Positions 8,359 through 16,075 of a stretch of 64,000 nt of DNA are shown here, one piece after another. The notes under the pieces were generated by a model. It saw nothing but the letters and a program-made list of their open reading frames with translations, did not search any database and was not told the DNA's origin. Origin of the DNA: Streptococcus mitis. GTDB lineage: Bacteria; Bacillota; Bacilli; Lactobacillales; Streptococcaceae. How positions within the stretch are numbered: position 1 is the first letter of the stretch; the number at the start of each line of letters is the position of its first letter. The position numbers and the translations under genes were made by a program. The stretch spans positions 62,001 through 126,000 of the forward strand of contig NZ_WIJK01000001.1 in the NCBI RefSeq assembly GCF_009496285.1, given 5' to 3'.

Positions 8359-8784
8359 TTATTTCTTTAACACGATACGGTCTGAAATCTCACGATCCAT
8401 ATCATCAATGATAATCTGGTTTTCTTCTGCTACATAAACCTTGATATCGTCTCCAACAAAGACTCTCTGGTTTTCTGGTTCGAAGGTTACCTTTTTAATT
8501 TCCTGATCACTATCAGGCTCTACTTCCGTCCATGTTCCAGTATTTCCAGTAACGACCAAGATAACGGTGTCCCCATCATCTTGTCCCGTATAGGTTCCAT
8601 CAATATTAGTTACTGAACTAGCTGTTGAACTAGAAGCTGACGTTTCCGATTTCTGACTAGTGCTCGCTTCTGCACTAGTGCTTACTTGAGAGGAAGGAGT
8701 TGACTGCGCTTTTGGGGAGCAAGCAGCTAAGAGACTAAGACTTGCCAAAGCAGCAAGAGAAAGTGTGAATTTTTTTAGTGACAT
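8359..8784 (-). CDS. Small Ser/Thr-rich lipoprotein
   Basis: The signal peptide ends in the lipobox LAAC with Cys22. A low-complexity Ser/Thr/Ala/Gln linker follows (about 23-60), then a beta-rich domain of about 80 residues starting IDGTYTGQDDGDTVILVV, rich in acidic residues. It should be lipid-anchored on the outer face of the membrane. A similar lipoprotein gene sits beside folC in pneumococcus (from memory). The repeated Asp residues could bind a cation, but nothing shows this. Function unknown. Confidence 0.85.
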   Translation of the reverse strand: MSLKKFTLSLAALASLSLLAACSPKAQSTPSSQVSTSAEASTSQKSETSASSSTASSVTNIDGTYTGQDDGDTVILVVTGNTGTWTEVEPDSDQEIKKVTFEPENQRVFVGDDIKVYVAEENQIIIDDMDREISDRIVLKK

Positions 8785-8873
8785 AGGATCTCCTTTCTTT
8801 TAACAACTATGAAGCAGCATAATACTGCTGAGCCATTTCACCTCTACTATATTAAATAAAGAGAGGGGCGAGG

Positions 8874-10112
8874 TCAAACATTCACAAGATAGGCACGAAC
8901 CTCTGATATAAAATAGAGAGAACCCGTCACAAACAGTAAATCTTTCTCCCCTGCAGAAGCTTCAAAGCCATCTATAAAATCTCGATATGAGGAAACTCTA
9001 TGATAGTCACTCAAGTCTTGGTCCTCCAAGGAACCCTGATAGTCAAAGCTCGTCACATAGAGAGCTGTATCAGGTAAATGTTCTGTCAAATAAGTAAGCA
9101 TTCCACTATAATTTTTTCTCTTCAAAGCACCAAAAAGGATTTGTGGATGATAGCCTTGCTGGATTTTCTCCTGAATAAATTCAACCAATCGTTCTAAAGC
9201 CGGTAGATTATGGGCACCATCTAGATAAATGTGCTCTGTAACAGCTTCTAAACGCCCCGCCCATCTGGTAGTTTTCAAAGCAGCTTGGATGGACTCTTCA
9301 TTGACCTTTTCACTTCTTTGCGTCATAAACAATAGAAAAGTTTGCAAGGCCAGAGCTGCATTTTCCTCTTGATAGGCTCCTTCCAAACCTAGTTTTAATT
9401 GGCTCAAGTCCACTAGAGAAGAAGAAAAATGTCCTTCTTTGAAAGAAAAATCTTTGTCAGCTTGATAGAGAGTCACACCCAAATCTTCTGCAACCTTTTG
9501 ACAAACAATCTGTGCTTCCGGTGCTAGGTTGGCAATAACGGCTGACTTGCCTGACTTAAAAATCCCTGCCTTCTGTTCAGCAATTTCTGCTAAACTATTA
9601 CCTAAAGTCTCTTGGTGATCGAGGCCGATCGATGTAATAACTGAAATTTCTCCAGTTACCACATTAGTCGTGTCCAGTAAACCTCCAATACCAACTTCCA
9701 GCAAGACCAGATCCACCTTTTGTTCTTTAAAATAAAGCAAAGCAATCAAGGTCAGCAACTCAAAAAAAGATAGCTGATCGTGAGTTTCTAGAAGCCTTTG
9801 CTCCATTGCTTTGACTTGATCTGCTAAACGAATAAAATCTACGTCCAATATGGGGTCACCATTAATACAGATGCGATCATGGATGCTAACAATGTGGGGC
9901 GAAGTAAAGGTTCCAACCTTTTTGCCATGAGAAACAAAGAGTTCCCTCATAAAAGCAATAGTAGACCCCTTGCCATTAGTTCCTGTCACATGGATAATAG
10001 GATAAGTTTTCTCAGTATTCCCCAACAAATCCACCGCTTGTTGCATCCGCCCCAAACCCGATCGGAAATTCAAGCCAATCCGACTATGAAGCCATTCTTC
10101 AACTTCAAACAT
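8874..10112 (-). CDS. folC: Folylpolyglutamate/dihydrofolate synthase FolC
   Basis: FolC adds glutamate to folates (and to dihydropteroate when bifunctional) using ATP. At 412 residues the size fits. The ATP loop GTNGKGS is at residues 44-50, followed by GTFTSPHIVSIHDRICING, the EVGIGGLLDTTNVV and SIGLDHQETLGNSLAEIAEQKAGIFK segments, and the C-terminal ligase domain with WAGRLE and LDGAHN. It appears monocistronic. Beyond it lies the noncoding tract 10113-10623. Confidence 0.96.
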   Translation of the reverse strand: MFEVEEWLHSRIGLNFRSGLGRMQQAVDLLGNTEKTYPIIHVTGTNGKGSTIAFMRELFVSHGKKVGTFTSPHIVSIHDRICINGDPILDVDFIRLADQVKAMEQRLLETHDQLSFFELLTLIALLYFKEQKVDLVLLEVGIGGLLDTTNVVTGEISVITSIGLDHQETLGNSLAEIAEQKAGIFKSGKSAVIANLAPEAQIVCQKVAEDLGVTLYQADKDFSFKEGHFSSSLVDLSQLKLGLEGAYQEENAALALQTFLLFMTQRSEKVNEESIQAALKTTRWAGRLEAVTEHIYLDGAHNLPALERLVEFIQEKIQQGYHPQILFGALKRKNYSGMLTYLTEHLPDTALYVTSFDYQGSLEDQDLSDYHRVSSYRDFIDGFEASAGEKDLLFVTGSLYFISEVRAYLVNV

Positions 10113-10136
10113 ATGTATCTCCTTAATAAAAAAGAC

Positions 10137-10355
10137 GGTGGGACAGAAATCGATTGACGAAGTCTCGATTTCGTAGTCCCAGCCCCGCGAGGCTTCAACA
10201 ATTCATTTGATTGTTGAAGGTTGCGGATAGAAAAATGAAATTTTTCACCAAAAAAGCTTTTGGGAGTCTAAAAGACGAACAAAAAGTCCAATCAGCTACC
10301 GCGTCAAAATTTGGTGGCTAATAAAAAGCGAGGCCGGGATTTTTATCCCAACCTC
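10137..10355. repeat. Hairpin-rich noncoding element, possible dispersed repeat or structured RNA
   Basis: About 220 bases without an ORF hold at least four hairpins: GGGAC/GTCCC plus GAAATCG/CGATTTC (10140-10180), a perfect 10-bp stem CTTCAACAAT/ATTGTTGAAG (10193-10219), GAAAAAT/ATTTTTC (10230-10246), and GAGG-GGGAT/ATCCC-CCTC (10330-10355). The first and last hairpins frame the block, giving it the look of a defined element. It could be a miniature repeat or a small RNA. I cannot assign it to a named family. Confidence 0.5.
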
Positions 10356-10388
10356 TTACCTAATTTGCTAGTTCCTAGCTAAATTTTA

Positions 10389-10627
10389 TTTTTAGTGGGG
10401 ACTAAAAACACCCACCGGACTTACTTGCAGTCTTCATTTTTATCACAAGGGTAAAAATGTTCCTCGGACGTTCCTGCTTTTTCTTATTTCTAGAAGCAGG
10501 GCTGATACAGTCTACCAGACTTACTTACGGTCTTTATTTTTAGCGTAAGGCTAAAAACGTCTACTGGACGTTCCAACTCTTCCACTTTCTAGGAGTTGGG
10601 GTAAAAATATTCACTGAACATTTTTAC
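10389..10627. repeat. Two 100-bp imperfect repeats forming a stem-loop array
   Basis: Units beginning at 10411 and 10511 align over about 90 bases. Each contains a TTTTTA/TAAAAA hairpin and a 7-bp hairpin. The 7-bp stems differ but both pair: CCTGCTT/AAGCAGG (10473-10500) and CCAACTC/GAGTTGG (10573-10599). A perfect TTTTTAGT/ACTAAAAA hairpin (10389-10408) precedes the units. A GTAAAAAT/ATTTTTAC hairpin (10601-10627) closes the array and overlaps the stop codon of the DUF1292 gene, where it can act as its terminator. Confidence 0.6.
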
Positions 10628-10935
10628 TCCTCCATAAAGCTGTTGAAGACTTCTTCAATCATGTTCCATTCATCTTCTGAATCTTCAGGGATTGGTTGCA
10701 ATTCGCCTTCTGTTCCATCTTCATTTTCGATGAATGAGTAAGCTTGGATTTCAACTTGTCCATCTTCGTCTTCTTCTGCGTTAACTGGTACAAGAAGAAC
10801 ATAGTTTTTACCAAATTCTTCTTTTCCGTCAATGGTCAAAAGGATTTCAAACAAGGTTTCGTTTCCTTGCTCATCTACAAGTGTAATAAGTTCACGTTCT
10901 TCGTGATCGTGGTTGTGATTGTGATCGTGTGACAT
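10624..10935 (-). CDS. DUF1292 family protein
   Basis: This 103-residue, very acidic protein starts with a His-rich stretch (H3, H5, H7, H9, H11) and contains the DUF1292 core ([19 protein letters not shown], then YVLLVPV). DUF1292 genes stand beside ruvX and ireB throughout Firmicutes, as here (15 bp from ruvX), and the function is not established. The His-rich N-terminus could bind metal, but this is only inference. Last gene of the ireB-ruvX-DUF1292 operon. Confidence 0.93.
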   Translation of the reverse strand: MSHDHNHNHDHEERELITLVDEQGNETLFEILLTIDGKEEFGKNYVLLVPVNAEEDEDGQVEIQAYSFIENEDGTEGELQPIPEDSEDEWNMIEEVFNSFMEE

Positions 10936-10950
10936 AGTTTCTCCTCTGTC

Positions 10951-11370
10951 TTAAAATTTTCTATCTAAATAATTTTGCAAAATCAATTGAGCGGCTAATT
11001 TATCAATAACTTTTTTACGCTTATTGCGACTAATATCCGCTTGCTCAATCAACATACGCTCTGCAGCGACCGTAGTTAGGCGTTCATCTTGATAATCTAC
11101 CGGTAAGCCAAAGAGCTCTACCAACTTCTCGCCATATGCCTGGCTAGCTTCCACCCGTGGGCCACTTGTATTGTTCATGTTTTTAGGCAAACCAACAACA
11201 AACTGCTCCACTTTATAGGCTTCAACCAATTCTTTGAGACGTTCAAAACCAAACCGACCTTGCTCTTCATTGATTTGGATGATTTCAAGCCCTTGAGCCG
11301 TAAACCCAAGTGGATCACTAATCGCTACCCCTACCGTTTTTGAACCAACGTCCAATCCCATAATTCTCAT
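10951..11370 (-). CDS. ruvX: Holliday junction resolvase-like / pre-16S rRNA nuclease YqgF
   Basis: This 139-residue protein has the RNase H-like YqgF fold: [17 protein letters not shown] at the N-terminus with the first catalytic Asp, [10 protein letters not shown] in the middle, and [15 protein letters not shown] with the DER catalytic motif. Family members process the 5' end of 16S rRNA and were first proposed as Holliday junction resolvases. It starts 3 bp after the ireB stop. Confidence 0.96.
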   Translation of the reverse strand: MRIMGLDVGSKTVGVAISDPLGFTAQGLEIIQINEEQGRFGFERLKELVEAYKVEQFVVGLPKNMNNTSGPRVEASQAYGEKLVELFGLPVDYQDERLTTVAAERMLIEQADISRNKRKKVIDKLAAQLILQNYLDRKF

Positions 11371-11373
11371 AGA

Positions 11374-11640
11374 TTATAGATCGACTCCTTGTCCTTTAAG
11401 GTAGTAGCGAACCAGTTCTTCAACGATTTCATCTCGCTCATACTTACGGATTTGATTTCGTGCATTGTTATAACGAGGAACGTAAGCTGGGTCTCCACTG
11501 AGAACATAGCCCACGATCTGGTTAATAGGGTTATAGCCCTTTTCATTCAAAGAAGCATAGACATCTGTCAATGTTTCACTGATTTCTTTTTTATTGGAAT
11601 CGTCCAATTTAAAACGTACGGTTTCTTCAGTAAATCCCAT
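11374..11640 (-). CDS. ireB: IreB family regulatory phosphoprotein (DUF965)
   Basis: An 88-residue protein with the highly conserved DUF965 sequence, including [20 protein letters not shown] and the RYEL-like end [10 protein letters not shown]. In Enterococcus IreB is a substrate of the Ser/Thr kinase IreK and affects cephalosporin tolerance; the N-terminal TEETVRF segment holds the Thr residues. The start at 11640 is chosen over an in-frame codon at 11682 because GAGGGTG precedes it and the upstream codon lies inside the promoter region. First gene of the operon with ruvX and DUF1292. Confidence 0.95.
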   Translation of the reverse strand: MGFTEETVRFKLDDSNKKEISETLTDVYASLNEKGYNPINQIVGYVLSGDPAYVPRYNNARNQIRKYERDEIVEELVRYYLKGQGVDL

Positions 11641-11670
11641 TCTAACACCCTCTTTCCTTAGAATAGTACT

Positions 11671-11699
11671 ATTATAGCACATTCGCGGTCGTTCTACAA
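11671..11699 (-). promoter_or_regulatory. Promoter of the ireB-ruvX operon
   Basis: TTGTAG (complement of 11694-11699), a 17-base spacer and TATAAT (complement of 11671-11676) with an upstream TG, about 31 bases before the ireB start. Confidence 0.75.
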
Positions 11700-11736
11700 A
11701 TCACACAGTCTGATTCTGCTGATTTTCTGTGACTTT

Positions 11737-12309
11737 TTACTGGACTGTTGCCCCATTTGCAACACGATTAGCAATATAGTCCTCTGGTTCGTTTTTCAAT
11801 AGGTTTTCCAGTCCAACATTCTTCAAGTATTCGTTTTCACTGGCTTTTTTAATATCCATCGTTTGGAAATCATAGCTAGTTTTGGTTTCCATTTCTTTCT
11901 CATTTAAAAGAGTCGTTTCAATGGTAAAGCCTGAAATTTTTCGAGCTGCTTGCACAGACTCATCCTTGTCCTCAGCTTCTTTAAGAGCTTTTTTAGCTTC
12001 GTCTAATCCACGTTCAGAAATATAATTTTTTAAATCTTCTGATACAGGACGTTTCTGCTGAATGGTCAAGCTTAAAAATTGATTGCCTTTATAAGTAATG
12101 ATTTGAGTTTGCTGTGCTCCACTCTCATCAGCTGGCAAAACCAAGGTCTTGGTAACAACTGTATTCTTGGTTGCATTTTCTAATACGGGCAAGGTAGACT
12201 GTAGAGCTTCCTGAGAACTCTCAGTAGTTGAAGCGGCTGTTTCTTTTTTCTGACCACATCCAACGAGCAAAAATAGTGCTGCGAATGTTCCAATGACTAA
12301 CTTTTTCAT
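11737..12309 (-). CDS. DUF1307-like (YehR family) lipoprotein
   Basis: This 190-residue protein has a signal peptide with lipobox LVGC (Cys18), a short Ser/Thr/Glu linker, and a domain with a TKTLVLPADESGAQQTQIITYKG opening typical of YehR/DUF1307 lipoproteins. It should be membrane-anchored outside the cell. The role is unknown. It lies between the spxA and ireB operons, as in pneumococcus (from memory). Confidence 0.85.
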   Translation of the reverse strand: MKKLVIGTFAALFLLVGCGQKKETAASTTESSQEALQSTLPVLENATKNTVVTKTLVLPADESGAQQTQIITYKGNQFLSLTIQQKRPVSEDLKNYISERGLDEAKKALKEAEDKDESVQAARKISGFTIETTLLNEKEMETKTSYDFQTMDIKKASENEYLKNVGLENLLKNEPEDYIANRVANGATVQ

Positions 12310-12344
12310 AAATCCTCACATGTTATCAAATTTAAATATTAGAG

Positions 12345-12369
12345 AAGGCTAGGAGTCACTCCCAGCCTT
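12345..12369 (-). terminator. Hairpin downstream of spxA
   Basis: AAGGCTAGGAGT (12345-12356) pairs with ACTCCCAGCCTT (12358-12369) with one mismatch. It lies just after the spxA stop and has only a weak T run on the leftward strand. Confidence 0.6.
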
Positions 12370-12375
12370 GATGTT

Positions 12376-12774
12376 TTATAGAGCCGCACGTAAACGCGCT
12401 TCTGCATTTTCCACATTACGGACAGAGCGTGGCAAGAAGGCACGGATATCGTCTTCTTTATAACCGACTTGTAGGCGTTTTTCATCTACAAGAATCGGAC
12501 TTTTCAAGATGCGAGGTGTTTCCATTATTAACTTGAGCACTTCATTGACACTCAAGTCTTCAATATCAACACCAAGAGCTTTTGCATAACGATTCTTCGA
12601 TGATACGATACTTGCAATTCCATTATCTGTTTTTGTCAAAATATCAAGTAATTCTTCTCTCGTGATTCCTTCCTTACCGAGGTTTTGTTCTTTATAACTT
12701 AACTGGTGGGCATTGAGCCAGGTCTTAGCTTTTTTACAGCTAGTACAACTTGAGACTGTATAAATTTTGATCAT
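12376..12774 (-). CDS. spxA: Spx/ArsC-family transcriptional regulator
   Basis: Spx binds the alpha subunit of RNA polymerase and redirects transcription in thiol and envelope stress. This 132-residue copy has the redox motif CTSC (Cys10 and Cys13), an NGIASIVSSKNRYAK segment and the ArsC-like fold with ILKSPILVDEKRLQVGY. Streptococci carry two paralogues, and the sequence alone does not tell which this is. It has its own extended -10 promoter at 12816-12824. Confidence 0.93.
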   Translation of the reverse strand: MIKIYTVSSCTSCKKAKTWLNAHQLSYKEQNLGKEGITREELLDILTKTDNGIASIVSSKNRYAKALGVDIEDLSVNEVLKLIMETPRILKSPILVDEKRLQVGYKEDDIRAFLPRSVRNVENAEARLRAAL

Positions 12775-12815
12775 GTACCTACCCCTTTCGCTACATGTTA
12801 CTATCAGTTTAGACT

Positions 12816-12824
12816 ATTATACCA
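12816..12824 (-). promoter_or_regulatory. Extended -10 promoter of spxA
   Basis: Complement reads TGGTATAAT, about 42 bases before the spxA ATG. No clear -35 box. Confidence 0.7.
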
Positions 12825-12909
12825 TAAAAAACATCGGACTTGCGACCTATTTTTAAAAAATTTTAACTTTTTTGGCAATTTTTGAACTTTTTTCTTGACA
12901 AAACACGAA

Positions 12910-15570
12910 CTATAACCATTCTTTATATTTCTTAATGTAAAATTTCTTAATAACTGTGACGCTAAACATATACAAGAAAATAATACAGATTAAGAATAAG
13001 AAGTAAGGAAGTCCTAAGGGTGCTAGACGAAGGATATTTACTAGTGGTCCATAAGGTAGGCTGGTTACGAAAAAGGCTGCAACCAGAGTCATCAAAATCA
13101 CAAGCCAAGCTGGTCTGCTTTGTAGAAAAGGAACTTTTGCTGTACGAAGCATATGGATAACCATGGTTTGAGACCACATAGATTCGATGAACCATCCTGT
13201 TTGGAACAAGATAATAAACTGAAGGGCAGATTCAGATCCATGAACATAGTGATGGCCTGTCACCAAAGGAACAATGATAAAGTAGAGGAAGATAAAGGTC
13301 AAAATATCAAAGACAGATGAGATCGGTCCCATCCAAACCATAAATCGCGTAATGGATTTTGCTTCCCATGTATGGGGTTGTTTAAGGAAGTCTTGATCCA
13401 CATTATCAAACGGCAATGCCACACAAGACAAATCATAGACTAGGTTTAGGACAATGAGATGAACAGGAGCCATTGGTAGAAATGGCAAGAAAATACTCGC
13501 AACAAGGAGTGAGAAGATATTCCCAAAGTTTGAACTGACGGTCATCTTGATGTACTTGGTCATATTGGCGTAGACCTTACGGCCCTCAACGATACCAGTT
13601 TCAAGAACCATGAGATCCTTGTCTAGCAAAATAACATCCGCTGTTTCTTTGGCGATGTCTACTGCTGTATCTACAGAAATACCGACATCTGCCACCTTCA
13701 TGGATGGAGCGTCATTAATACCGTCACCCATATAACCAACACCGTGACCATTTTTCTTTAACTGTAGAATGATACGGGCTTTTTGATCAGGAGACAATTT
13801 AGCAAATACTGTTACACTTTCAACCGCTTCTGCCAATTCTTGGTCAGTCATTTTATCGATATCAGCTCCCAAAAGGATGTGTTCAACATCCAATCCAACC
13901 TTTTCACAAATGGCTTGGGTTACTTTTTCGTTATCCCCAGTTAAAATTTTTGTTCTGACACCATGCTCAAGCAGAGCTTGAATAGCTGGTGCTGCAGATG
14001 GTTTTGGTGGATCCAAGAAGGCAAGGTAACCCGTAAGGATCATGTCACTTTCATCAGTCACAGCATAAGCATAATCTTCACGTAGACCTGACTTGTAACC
14101 AACACCTAAGACACGCAAACCTTGACGGTTTAATTGACCAACTTCTGCTAATACTTCTTGGCGAATGTCTTCGGTTAGGGGAATGATTTCTCCGCGATAT
14201 TCCACATGAGTCGAAATGGTCAACATTTCTTCTAAAGCGCCTTTGGTAACCATACTAACGACATTGCTGTCGTCTTTGACGATGACACTCATGCGTCTGC
14301 GTTCAAAGTCAAAAGGCAGTTCATCAATCTTTTGGAAGATTTTATCCAAATCTTGTAGAATAACGTGTTCTTTAGCTTCTTTTTCAGTTCTACTGATAAT
14401 GGCACGGTCCATTAAGTTTTTCAAACCGGTTTGGAAATGTGAATTTAGATAAGCTCTTCTTAAGACAGCCATATCCAAATCGCCATGGATATCCAAAGGG
14501 TATTCTAAGACAATCTCATCTTGCGTTAGAGTTCCAGTTTTATCTGTACATAGGATATCAATTGCTCCTAAGTCCTGAATGGCATTGAGTTTTTTAATCA
14601 CGACTTTTTCTTTGGCCATGATGATAGAACCCTTTGCCAAACTAGCTGTAATGATCATCGGTAACATTTCAGGTGTAAGACCTACACCAACACTAAGGGC
14701 AAAGACCCCTGCTTCCAGCCAGTCCCCATCTGTCAAACCATTAGCAAAGAATACAATAGGAACCATGACAAGCATCAAACGGATCAAGAGCCAAGAAATG
14801 CTGTTCATTTCACGTTCAAAAGAAGTTGGTTCATCGTAGGTGTTGAGAGTCTGTTCAATAGCTCCCATCATGGTATCATCACCAACAGCTAGAACCATAG
14901 CTGTAGCACTTCCTGAGATAACGTTTGTCCCCATGAATGCCAAAGATTCTGCTTCTAAAAGACTCTCTACATTTTGATTAGTAGCTTTATTTAAGGCAAG
15001 TTTTTCAACTGCATCACTTTCTCCAGTCAAGCCTGACTGTTGAACGAAAAAGTCACGTGATTCAAATAAGATAACATCTGCTGGAATCATGTCTCCCGCA
15101 CTCAATTTCACGAGATCTCCCACAACCAACTCATCGATTGGTAACTCTTGTTCAAGACCATCACGAATAACAGTTGCAGTGTTGACAATCATTTTTGAAA
15201 GATTGGTTGTCGCCTTGTCGCTCCTCAACTCTTGGACAAAACGGATGCCTCCTGAAATCAAAACCAAGACAACGATAATAATAGAGGTCGTAGGGTCCTC
15301 TTGGCCAGGTTTTGCAAGCCAGACGTTTGTAACGAGAGAAATAAAGGCAATCACAAGCAAAATGATTGTGAAAGGATTGATAATGGATTCATAAATCTTT
15401 TTAAAGATAGAATCCTCTTGGCCCTTGGTGATGGTGTTTTCACCATATAGGTCACGGTTTTCTTCGACTTGTTCTTGGTCTAAGCCTTTTAGACTTGTAT
15501 GGTAAAAAGCTAGACTATCTTTTAATGGAGTTTGAATAGCTGCTGCTAGTCTTTCTTTTGTAGTTTTCAT
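12910..15570 (-). CDS. mgtA: Mg2+-importing type P-ATPase MgtA
   Basis: This 886-residue P3-type ATPase imports Mg2+ (or related cations) at the cost of ATP. The actuator motif TGES is at 182-185, the phosphorylation site DKTGT at 343-347, the membrane motif VGLTPEMLP at 296-304, and the hinge motif GDGINDAPSMK follows. About ten membrane segments are visible, with a C-terminal block of six. GGAGA before the ATG supports the start. The M-box riboswitch about 310 bases upstream strongly supports a Mg2+ role and predicts shut-off when Mg2+ is plentiful. In pneumococcal TIGR4 the homologue lies elsewhere (from memory), so this position may reflect rearrangement. Confidence 0.96.
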   Translation of the reverse strand: MKTTKERLAAAIQTPLKDSLAFYHTSLKGLDQEQVEENRDLYGENTITKGQEDSIFKKIYESIINPFTIILLVIAFISLVTNVWLAKPGQEDPTTSIIIVVLVLISGGIRFVQELRSDKATTNLSKMIVNTATVIRDGLEQELPIDELVVGDLVKLSAGDMIPADVILFESRDFFVQQSGLTGESDAVEKLALNKATNQNVESLLEAESLAFMGTNVISGSATAMVLAVGDDTMMGAIEQTLNTYDEPTSFEREMNSISWLLIRLMLVMVPIVFFANGLTDGDWLEAGVFALSVGVGLTPEMLPMIITASLAKGSIIMAKEKVVIKKLNAIQDLGAIDILCTDKTGTLTQDEIVLEYPLDIHGDLDMAVLRRAYLNSHFQTGLKNLMDRAIISRTEKEAKEHVILQDLDKIFQKIDELPFDFERRRMSVIVKDDSNVVSMVTKGALEEMLTISTHVEYRGEIIPLTEDIRQEVLAEVGQLNRQGLRVLGVGYKSGLREDYAYAVTDESDMILTGYLAFLDPPKPSAAPAIQALLEHGVRTKILTGDNEKVTQAICEKVGLDVEHILLGADIDKMTDQELAEAVESVTVFAKLSPDQKARIILQLKKNGHGVGYMGDGINDAPSMKVADVGISVDTAVDIAKETADVILLDKDLMVLETGIVEGRKVYANMTKYIKMTVSSNFGNIFSLLVASIFLPFLPMAPVHLIVLNLVYDLSCVALPFDNVDQDFLKQPHTWEAKSITRFMVWMGPISSVFDILTFIFLYFIIVPLVTGHHYVHGSESALQFIILFQTGWFIESMWSQTMVIHMLRTAKVPFLQSRPAWLVILMTLVAAFFVTSLPYGPLVNILRLAPLGLPYFLFLICIIFLYMFSVTVIKKFYIKKYKEWL

Positions 15571-15602
15571 TGGTTTCTCCTATCTGTATGAATGGTGATT
15601 TC

Positions 15603-15707
15603 ATACTCAATGAAAATCAAAGAGCAAACTAGGAAACTAGCCACAGGCTGTACTTGAGTACGGCAAGGCGACGTTGACGTGGTTTGAATTTGATTTTCGA
15701 AGAGTAT
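15603..15707. repeat. BOX element (boxA-boxC) in the mgtA leader
   Basis: This 105-bp unit has both BOX ends: ATACTCAATGAAAATC on the left and GATTTTCGAAGAGTAT on the right. It also carries the inner stretch CGGCAAGGCGACGTTGACG known from BOX-PCR primers. It sits inside the mgtA 5' leader, between the riboswitch and the start codon, so it is transcribed. Confidence 0.92.
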
Positions 15708-15728
15708 CATACACAGAGACCAATCACT

Positions 15729-15800
15729 TTATAGGGACAGAACGACACAAATCAGCGATTGGCTGTGTATGTGCGGTTCTGGATGATCGTCAATTTGCAT
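15729..15800 (-). CDS. Possible 23-residue leader peptide between M-box and mgtA
   Basis: The ATG at 15800 follows GAAGGGAG by 8 bases, a strong ribosome site, and the frame closes with TAA at 15729-15731. The peptide is MQIDDHPEPHIHSQSL, then ICVVLSL. It combines Asp/His residues that could bind metal (DDH, HIH), two Pro residues and a hydrophobic end. Enterobacterial mgtA has a Pro-containing leader peptide, MgtL, but no homology is claimed. A relic of a lost gene is the main alternative. Confidence 0.45.
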   Translation of the reverse strand: MQIDDHPEPHIHSQSLICVVLSL

Positions 15801-15835
15801 CGTTTGTCTCCCTTCTTTGTTCTAAAACAGCAGAA

Positions 15836-15860
15836 AGTCCTGCCATAAAATGGCAGGACT
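15836..15860 (-). terminator. Expression-platform hairpin of the M-box riboswitch
   Basis: A perfect 10-bp stem AGTCCTGCCA/TGGCAGGACT with a 5-base loop stands about 25 bases after the M-box core. The T run behind it on the leftward strand is weak (TTTCTGCTGTTTT), so it may attenuate rather than fully stop transcription. Confidence 0.7.
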
Positions 15861-15883
15861 AAAAAACTTATTATCCGTTTTCG

Positions 15884-16024
15884 TTCAAGCTTTAACTCCA
15901 TAGGGCGATGTAATGAGCTTAGTCTTGACCTTCGCGACCAGGACTGTTGACCAACGAGTAGTGTCTCCACTGCTTTGCGGTAGTCATCCGTATCCCTATG
16001 GTAGCCTCACCTACCGTTTTCGCC
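15884..16024 (-). ncRNA. M-box (ykoK) Mg2+ riboswitch
   Basis: Read leftward, the transcript contains the conserved M-box signature in order: GGTAGGTGAGGCTACC, GGATACGG, a variable stem, TTGGTCAACAG, and the closing CCTATGGAGTTAAAGC. This family (Rfam ykoK leader) binds several Mg2+ ions and turns off Mg2+ transporter genes at high Mg2+. The downstream gene is the P-type Mg2+ ATPase, which fits. A consensus promoter lies immediately before it, so the RNA starts about 450 bases upstream of the mgtA start codon. Confidence 0.93.
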
Positions 16025-16028
16025 TTTC

Positions 16029-16057
16029 AGTATAAACCTTTAACTAGTAAAAGTCAA
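16029..16057 (-). promoter_or_regulatory. Sigma-A promoter of the M-box/mgtA transcript
   Basis: TTGACT (complement of 16052-16057), a 17-base spacer and TATACT (complement of 16029-16034) place the start of transcription near 16022, right at the riboswitch 5' end. Confidence 0.88.
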
Positions 16058-16075
16058 CGATTTATCTCATTTTTC

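Noticed and set aside
15752..15970. 72-codon open frame on the minus strand across the mgtA leader
   Set aside because: It runs through the M-box core and the hairpin, whose conserved bases explain the sequence; no ribosome site.
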